Positions 7,008 through 10,682 of a stretch of 10,682 nucleotides of DNA are shown piece after piece. A program made the position numbers and the translations under genes. The number at the start of each line of letters is the position of its first letter. Within the stretch, counting starts at the first letter, position 1. The stretch comes from CAZQRW01 sp964596115 (GTDB lineage Bacteria; Hydrothermota; UBA3072; B12-G15), in NCBI GenBank assembly GCA_964596115.1, contig CAZQRW010000054.1, forward strand, positions 1 to 10,682, in the 5' to 3' direction. The notes beneath the pieces are model-generated. The model was not told the DNA's origin, searched no databases, and worked only from the letters and a program-made list of their open reading frames with translations.

Positions 7008-8017
7008 ATAACCCCCTCTATTGTTTCTAAGGATTTTTTCAATAATTCTATAGTATCTTTAAAGTCCTGTTTTTTTAATAACCCAACCGGGGAATGGATA
7101 TATCTTACAGGTGATGCAATCACAAAACCCCTTACCCCTTTTTTTGATATGTGTATTCTTCCAGCATCTGTACCACCAATATTCGGTCTCTTCAACTGGT
7201 AGGGTATCTTATTTTTTTCTGCCGTTTTTATAAAATGATTTAGAATCCCCCTATCTACTATTATTGATCTATCCATAACAGTAAGGACAGGACCACCACC
7301 CATTGCTGGGAACTCTCCCAAATCTTTCTTTACAGGAAAATCACCTGCAGCAGTCCCTTCAACTGCAATCGCAACATCTGGGGAAATTTTATAACCTGCT
7401 ATACTTGCACCCCTCAAGCCAACCTCTTCCTGGACTGTAAACGTAAAAATGATATCAGGCGGAAAATCATACTTTAAAAGTTCTATAAGAACGACACAAC
7501 CAGATCTATCATCGAATGCCTTTCCTTTGTATAGGCCATTTAGATCTTCAAATTTTGTATCAAATGATACATAATCACCAATATGTATTGCTTCCTTTAC
7601 TTCCTTTTCGGAAGAAAATCCTGCATCTATTCTGAGGTCCTCAACCTTTGGTGGTTTTCCTAATTCTTCTTTTTTCAAAAGATGAACAGCCTTAACACCA
7701 ATAACACCTGGGATTTTTTCATTGCCAATAAGAACCTTCTTTGCCAGTAATACCCTTGGATCAATTCCTCCAATGGTATGAAATTTTATCTCCCCTGAAG
7801 ATTCAAAGCCAGTAACCATAAAGCCGACCTCATCCATATGGGCAGCAAGCATAATCTTTTTCTTTTTTCCACTACTCCCTTTTTTGAATCCGTAAAGATT
7901 CCCCATACTATCAACTTCGATTCGGGAAACAAATCCCTCCATTTCTGTCCTTATTATCTCCCTTATTCTTCCTTCGTCTCCTGAAACTCCCATCTCATTA
8001 GACAATCGTTCGAGCAT
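7004..8017 (-). CDS. M42 family (TET-type) aminopeptidase, middle copy
   Basis: Second of three tandem M42 paralogues, 337 residues. It aligns closely by motif with the copy downstream: AAHMDEVGF with His60 and Asp62, KAFDDR with bridging Asp169, TVQEEVGLRGA with Glu197 and Glu198, and RYIHSP with His308. The fifth metal position is Glu220 (AVEGT) here, where both neighbours have Asp; both residues occur in the family. GGTDAG (281-286) forms the conserved loop. The set of ligands is complete, so it should be an active cytoplasmic aminopeptidase. Its ATG is preceded by GGAGGTGAT (8028-8020), close to a perfect Shine-Dalgarno, in the only real gap (17 nt) of this gene trio. It overlaps the downstream copy by 4 nt, so expression of the two is probably coupled. 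Confidence 0.93.
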   Translation of the reverse strand: MLERLSNEMGVSGDEGRIREIIRTEMEGFVSRIEVDSMGNLYGFKKGSSGKKKKIMLAAHMDEVGFMVTGFESSGEIKFHTIGGIDPRVLLAKKVLIGNEKIPGVIGVKAVHLLKKEELGKPPKVEDLRIDAGFSSEKEVKEAIHIGDYVSFDTKFEDLNGLYKGKAFDDRSGCVVLIELLKYDFPPDIIFTFTVQEEVGLRGASIAGYKISPDVAIAVEGTAAGDFPVKKDLGEFPAMGGGPVLTVMDRSIIVDRGILNHFIKTAEKNKIPYQLKRPNIGGTDAGRIHISKKGVRGFVIASPVRYIHSPVGLLKKQDFKDTIELLKKSLETIEGVI

Positions 8018-8034
8018 CTATCACCTCCAGAACA

Positions 8035-9063
8035 TTATAGATCTGATCCTACGCCTTCAAATTCCTTTAAAAATGAAAGAAGCACCCTTGAAGTCCTTTC
8101 CATATCCTTCAGATTGATTACCTCTACAGGTGTATGCATATATCTAAGAGGGATTCCAATAAGTCCACAGGGAATCCCCTCCTTTACTATTTGAATATCA
8201 GCTGCATCTGTACCGGTAAGGCCAGGCACAGCGTCGATTTGATAAGGAATTTCATATTTCTCTGCAATAGATTTTAATCCATTAAATATATCCGGATGTA
8301 TATTTGGTCCTGTACTAAAAACTGGGCCCTTATTCATCTCTAATGCTCCCTCACTAACACCATAGGATTTACCATGGGTAACATCTATTACAATGGCAAA
8401 ATCGGGTTCTATATCATAAGAGCTTGTTCGTGCCCCAAGACCCGTTTCTTCCTCTTCAACAGTGAATACTCCAAATATGTCATAGGGAAGGTTCTCCTTC
8501 TTTGCCTTCAATAATACGTCTATAAGCACAGTACAGGAACTTCTATTATCGAATGCCTTTCCTGTTACAAAACCGTTATGAAGCTCAGCAAATTTTCTTC
8601 TTATATATATTGGATTCCCAACCATTACGTTCTTTTTTAAGTTTTTTTCATCAAGACCAACATCCACAAATAGTTCATCATAGGTATACACATCTTTGCT
8701 TTTATCTCGTGGAAAAAAATGCGGAGGAATTGCACCAATAACACCATTTAATTTTTTCTTCCCATAAACAACTACCTCCTGTCCTGGGAAAACCCTTTTG
8801 TCCCACCCACCAAGGGTTGAAAAATAAATAAACCCCTTCTCAATCTTCCTGACAATCATTGCAAGCTCATCAAGATGGGTGGCTATCATTACTCTTCCCC
8901 TACTTTTTGTAGTAGAATTCACTATTCCCACAACGCTTCCCATTTTATTGCTATAGACCTCATCTATCTTTCCTTTTAATAGCCTAATAACTTTTTCAGC
9001 TGCCCCCTCTTCAAATCCTGTGGCGCCATTTGTGTTTGAAAGTTCTTTAAGAATCTCTTTCAT
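8035..9063 (-). CDS. M42 family (TET-type) aminopeptidase, diverged third copy
   Basis: Third M42 paralogue, 342 residues, the most diverged of the trio. Metal ligands are retained: His63 and Asp65 in ATHLDELA, bridging Asp172 in KAFDNR, Glu205 with general base Glu204, Asp227 in VIDVTHG, and His310 in RYMHTP. The family signature around the catalytic glutamates, VQEEVGLRGA in the two other copies, reads VEEEETGLGA here, replacing Gln by Glu and the following V-G-L-R by E-T-G-L. TGTDAAD (283-289) keeps the glycine loop. It probably is an active aminopeptidase with different substrate preference, or a partner subunit of a mixed TET particle. It overlaps the parB end by 17 nt and has AAGGAGG (9077-9071) 7 nt before its ATG, inside parB. 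Confidence 0.92.
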   Translation of the reverse strand: MKEILKELSNTNGATGFEEGAAEKVIRLLKGKIDEVYSNKMGSVVGIVNSTTKSRGRVMIATHLDELAMIVRKIEKGFIYFSTLGGWDKRVFPGQEVVVYGKKKLNGVIGAIPPHFFPRDKSKDVYTYDELFVDVGLDEKNLKKNVMVGNPIYIRRKFAELHNGFVTGKAFDNRSSCTVLIDVLLKAKKENLPYDIFGVFTVEEEETGLGARTSSYDIEPDFAIVIDVTHGKSYGVSEGALEMNKGPVFSTGPNIHPDIFNGLKSIAEKYEIPYQIDAVPGLTGTDAADIQIVKEGIPCGLIGIPLRYMHTPVEVINLKDMERTSRVLLSFLKEFEGVGSDL

Positions 9064-9859
9064 CCTCTATCCTCCTTAGTAGATTTAAAATTCTCTCAAG
9101 ATCCTCCTCAGAGTAGAAAACAATCTCTATCTTTCCTTTTTTCTTACTCTTTGCAATAGAAACCTTCGTGTGAAAAATATTCATAAGCTCACTTTCAATA
9201 TGGCGTAATCTATAAGGTTTTTCTTTTACTCTCTTCTCTACTGTTCTGACAGGTGATTTTTCCTTAAGTATCTTCTCAAGCTCTTCTAACATTTTCTTTT
9301 CACTTTTAAGTGCTAATATGGCACGAGCATGACCTTCTGTTATCTTGCCTCTCCCAAGGGCATCCTGAATCTGTTTGGGTAGTTTAAGTAACCGTAATTT
9401 ATTCGTAATAGTAGAGCGCTCCTTCCCCACCCTTTTTGCGATTTCTTCCTGTGTGAGACCAAATTCCTTTGCCAATTTTTGATATGCCTTTGCTTCATCG
9501 AGTGGATTAAGGTCCTCACGCTGCACATTCTCAATAATAGATATCTCAAGAACTTCTCTATCGGAGAGCTCTCTTATGACAACAGGTATTTCTGTTAAAC
9601 CTGCCTTCTTGGCAGCTTCAAATCTTCTATGTCCATATACCAATTCATATTTTTCGCCAACCTTTCTTACAAGGAGGGGTTGAAGAATGCCCTTTTCTTT
9701 AATAGATAAGGTTAATTCCTTTATTGTTTCATTATCTATTTTACTCCGAGGCTGAAGAGGACTATGATAAATTCTGTTAATCGAAATCTTTACTGTTCCT
9801 TCTTCTTTAGCTTCTGGTATTAATGCCTGAAGGCCCTTTCCAAGTGCCTTTCTGCCCAT
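9047..9859 (-). CDS. parB: Chromosome partitioning protein ParB (Spo0J type)
   Basis: Binds parS sites near the origin, loads as a CTP-dependent DNA clamp, and stimulates ParA. The 270-residue protein has the typical N-terminal ParA-interacting tail (RKALGKGLQALIP), a ParB/Srx nucleotide-binding domain (about 24-115), the central helix-turn-helix domain (LTQEEIAKRVGKERSTITNK, 135-154) and a short C-terminal dimerisation region (about 220-263). The nucleotide pocket has YGHRRFEAAKKAG, with His77 where chromosomal ParB proteins usually have Glu (GERR), and ENVQREDLNPLDEA at 110-123, which is standard. The canonical N-terminal sequence fixes the ATG at 9859, so the gene overlaps parA by 53 nt. 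No parS palindrome was recognised by eye in the window. Confidence 0.96.
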   Translation of the reverse strand: MGRKALGKGLQALIPEAKEEGTVKISINRIYHSPLQPRSKIDNETIKELTLSIKEKGILQPLLVRKVGEKYELVYGHRRFEAAKKAGLTEIPVVIRELSDREVLEISIIENVQREDLNPLDEAKAYQKLAKEFGLTQEEIAKRVGKERSTITNKLRLLKLPKQIQDALGRGKITEGHARAILALKSEKKMLEELEKILKEKSPVRTVEKRVKEKPYRLRHIESELMNIFHTKVSIAKSKKKGKIEIVFYSEEDLERILNLLRRIEDERDS

Positions 9860-10610
9860 TTCTCCCTAAAATCTCCTCTGCAAGTTTTTTGTATGCCTCA
9901 GCGCCTCTCGAATTAGGATCATATTCAAAGATAGAAAGCCCAAAACTTGGAGCTTCAGCAAGTTTTACATTCCTTGGGATTATTGTATCATATACTTTTT
10001 CGCCAAAATAATTTCTCACTTCTTCAACAACCTGTTGGGAAAGGTTAAGTCTGGTATCAAACATTGTTATAAGCACACCCTCAATAGTAAGTCTTGGATT
10101 TAGTTTACTCTGAACCATCCTGATTGTGTTTAATAATTTACCAAGTCCCTCAAGGGCATAAAATTCACTCTGAATTGGTATTAATGCTGAATCAGAGGAA
10201 ACAAGTCCATTTAGAGTCAATAGCCCCAATGAAGGCGGAGAATCAACAATTATATAGTCGTAATCCCTTTTTAACCTCATAATAATTCTTTTTAACCTTG
10301 TTTCTCTATCTCTTTCCTCAACCAACTCAACTTCTGCTCCTACGAGCGAAATCTCACTGGGCAATAAAAATAAATTGTCAATCTTTGTTTTTCTCACAGT
10401 CTCATCAACAGGAACTGATTTTATAAGTACATCATATACAGTAGGATATACCTTCGAAAATCCTAGTCCACTGGTAAGATTTGCCTGAGGATCCAGATCA
10501 ACCATAAGCACTCTATATCCGTAATACGCTATGGCTACTGATACATTCAATGCAGTTGTGGTCTTACCCACACCACCCTTCTGATTCGCTATTCCTACTA
10601 TTTTCCCCAT
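9807..10610 (-). CDS. parA: Chromosome partitioning ATPase ParA (Soj type)
   Basis: Dimeric DNA-bound ATPase that moves ParB-parS complexes apart on the nucleoid. From the ATG at 10610 it is 267 residues. The deviant Walker A motif KGGVGKTTT spans 11-19 (signature Lys11 and Lys16), the A' motif VDLDPQANLT has Asp38 and Asp40, and Walker B is IIVDSPPS with Asp123. The C-terminal part VLITMFDTRLNLSQQVVEEV and IPRNVKLAEAPSFG is typical of chromosomal Soj proteins. There is no MinD-like amphipathic tail; the last 17 residues are encoded out of frame within parB. A TTG at 10628 would add six residues and has AGG 7 nt upstream, but it lies inside the promoter spacer and family alignment favours the ATG. 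It is the first gene of the leftward operon. Confidence 0.96.
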   Translation of the reverse strand: MGKIVGIANQKGGVGKTTTALNVSVAIAYYGYRVLMVDLDPQANLTSGLGFSKVYPTVYDVLIKSVPVDETVRKTKIDNLFLLPSEISLVGAEVELVEERDRETRLKRIIMRLKRDYDYIIVDSPPSLGLLTLNGLVSSDSALIPIQSEFYALEGLGKLLNTIRMVQSKLNPRLTIEGVLITMFDTRLNLSQQVVEEVRNYFGEKVYDTIIPRNVKLAEAPSFGLSIFEYDPNSRGAEAYKKLAEEILGRNGQKGTWKGPSGINTRS

Positions 10611-10618
10611 ACTATGGC

Positions 10619-10647
10619 AAAATAACAAAAAACAACCTATCTGTCAA
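10619..10647 (-). promoter_or_regulatory. Putative promoter of the parA-to-topA operon
   Basis: On the minus strand a perfect -35 box TTGACA (10647-10642) and TATTTT (10624-10619, 4 of 6 matches to TATAAT) are separated by exactly 17 bp. The predicted start of transcription falls at about 10613-10611, directly before the parA ATG at 10610, where no Shine-Dalgarno is present. The -35 box sits inside a small inverted repeat, CTGT-TG-ACAG (10650-10641), which could be chance or an operator. Confidence 0.6.
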
Positions 10648-10682
10648 CAGGTAAAATATTCTTGTTGTTATTACTATTTAGA

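Larger units (their letters stand above)
1054..10610 (-). other. Ten-gene leftward operon: parA-parB-M42-M42-M42-M23-bactofilin-rph-rluD-topA
   Basis: Going leftward, the junctions are: 53-nt overlap, 17-nt overlap, 17-nt gap, 4-nt overlap, 1-nt gap, 4-nt overlap, 8-nt overlap, 4-nt overlap and 4-nt overlap. No junction has room for an independent intergenic promoter or terminator. Four of the junctions are ATGA or GTGA stop/start overlaps, pointing to translational coupling. The one convincing promoter lies before parA. Internal promoters inside coding sequence cannot be excluded. Confidence 0.8.

Noticed and set aside
6021..9063. Endoglucanase or FrvX-type genes
   Set aside because: This is a legacy annotation of M42 proteins; all three carry complete peptidase metal ligands and no glycosidase features.
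9807..10628. TTG start for parA giving six extra residues
   Set aside because: The TTG lies between the -35 and -10 boxes, and the ATG at 10610 begins the conserved GKIVGIANQKGG sequence.
10641..10650. CTGT-TG-ACAG inverted repeat as an operator
   Set aside because: The arms are only 4 bp and largely follow from the TTGACA box; noted in the promoter entry but not strong enough for a separate call.
9047..10682. parS centromere site near parAB
   Set aside because: I found no match by eye to the TGTTTCACGTGAAACA consensus in the window; isolated GTTTCAC fragments within genes lack the other half-site.

Overview
The window comes from an AT-rich bacterial chromosome. It is gene-dense, and nearly all of it is one block of core genes on the minus strand. 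Bacterial-type RNase PH, RluD-type pseudouridine synthase, topoisomerase I, ParA/ParB, bactofilin and an M23 peptidase exclude an archaeon. The proteins are rich in Lys, Glu and Ile, and there are three M42 (TET-type) aminopeptidases in a row. That suggests an anaerobic and perhaps thermophilic lineage, such as a WOR-3/Hydrothermae-like candidate phylum or a Thermotogota-like group. This placement is inference with low confidence. Nothing here looks like a phage, a transposon, a CRISPR array or a defence system.

Layout. Positions 1-95 hold a short degenerate tandem array with a 28-29 bp period. It is not coding, because the period is not a multiple of three. At 158-1039 (+) lies a ten-helix EamA/DMT transporter with its own promoter just upstream. 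It converges on the minus-strand block across a 14-bp gap that contains a 12-bp palindrome and a TTTA microsatellite.

From about 10610 down to 1054 ten genes are read leftward: parA, parB, three M42 aminopeptidases, an M23 peptidase with a membrane anchor, a bactofilin, RNase PH (rph), an RluD-family pseudouridine synthase and topA. Junctions are overlaps of 4 to 53 nt or gaps of 17 nt or less, often ATGA or GTGA stop/start overlaps. The genes are therefore almost certainly co-transcribed and translationally coupled. A good sigma-70-type promoter (TTGACA-N17-TATTTT) sits immediately before parA. It would start the transcript almost at the parA ATG, suggesting a leaderless or near-leaderless mRNA.

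How the genes fit together. ParA and ParB segregate the origin region. Bactofilin and the M23 endopeptidase form a recurrent pair for local wall remodelling and cell shape, and bactofilins also scaffold ParAB in some bacteria. RNase PH matures tRNA 3' ends, the RluD homologue modifies 23S rRNA, and TopA relaxes negative supercoils. The three M42 paralogues probably finish peptide degradation and may co-assemble. The block is a growth and cell-cycle housekeeping operon. The less ordinary points are the M42 triplet between parAB and the wall module, the diverged signature of one M42 paralogue, the GHRR motif of ParB, the parA/parB overlap, the promoters abutting start codons, and the edge tandem array. 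I see no clear new biological system.
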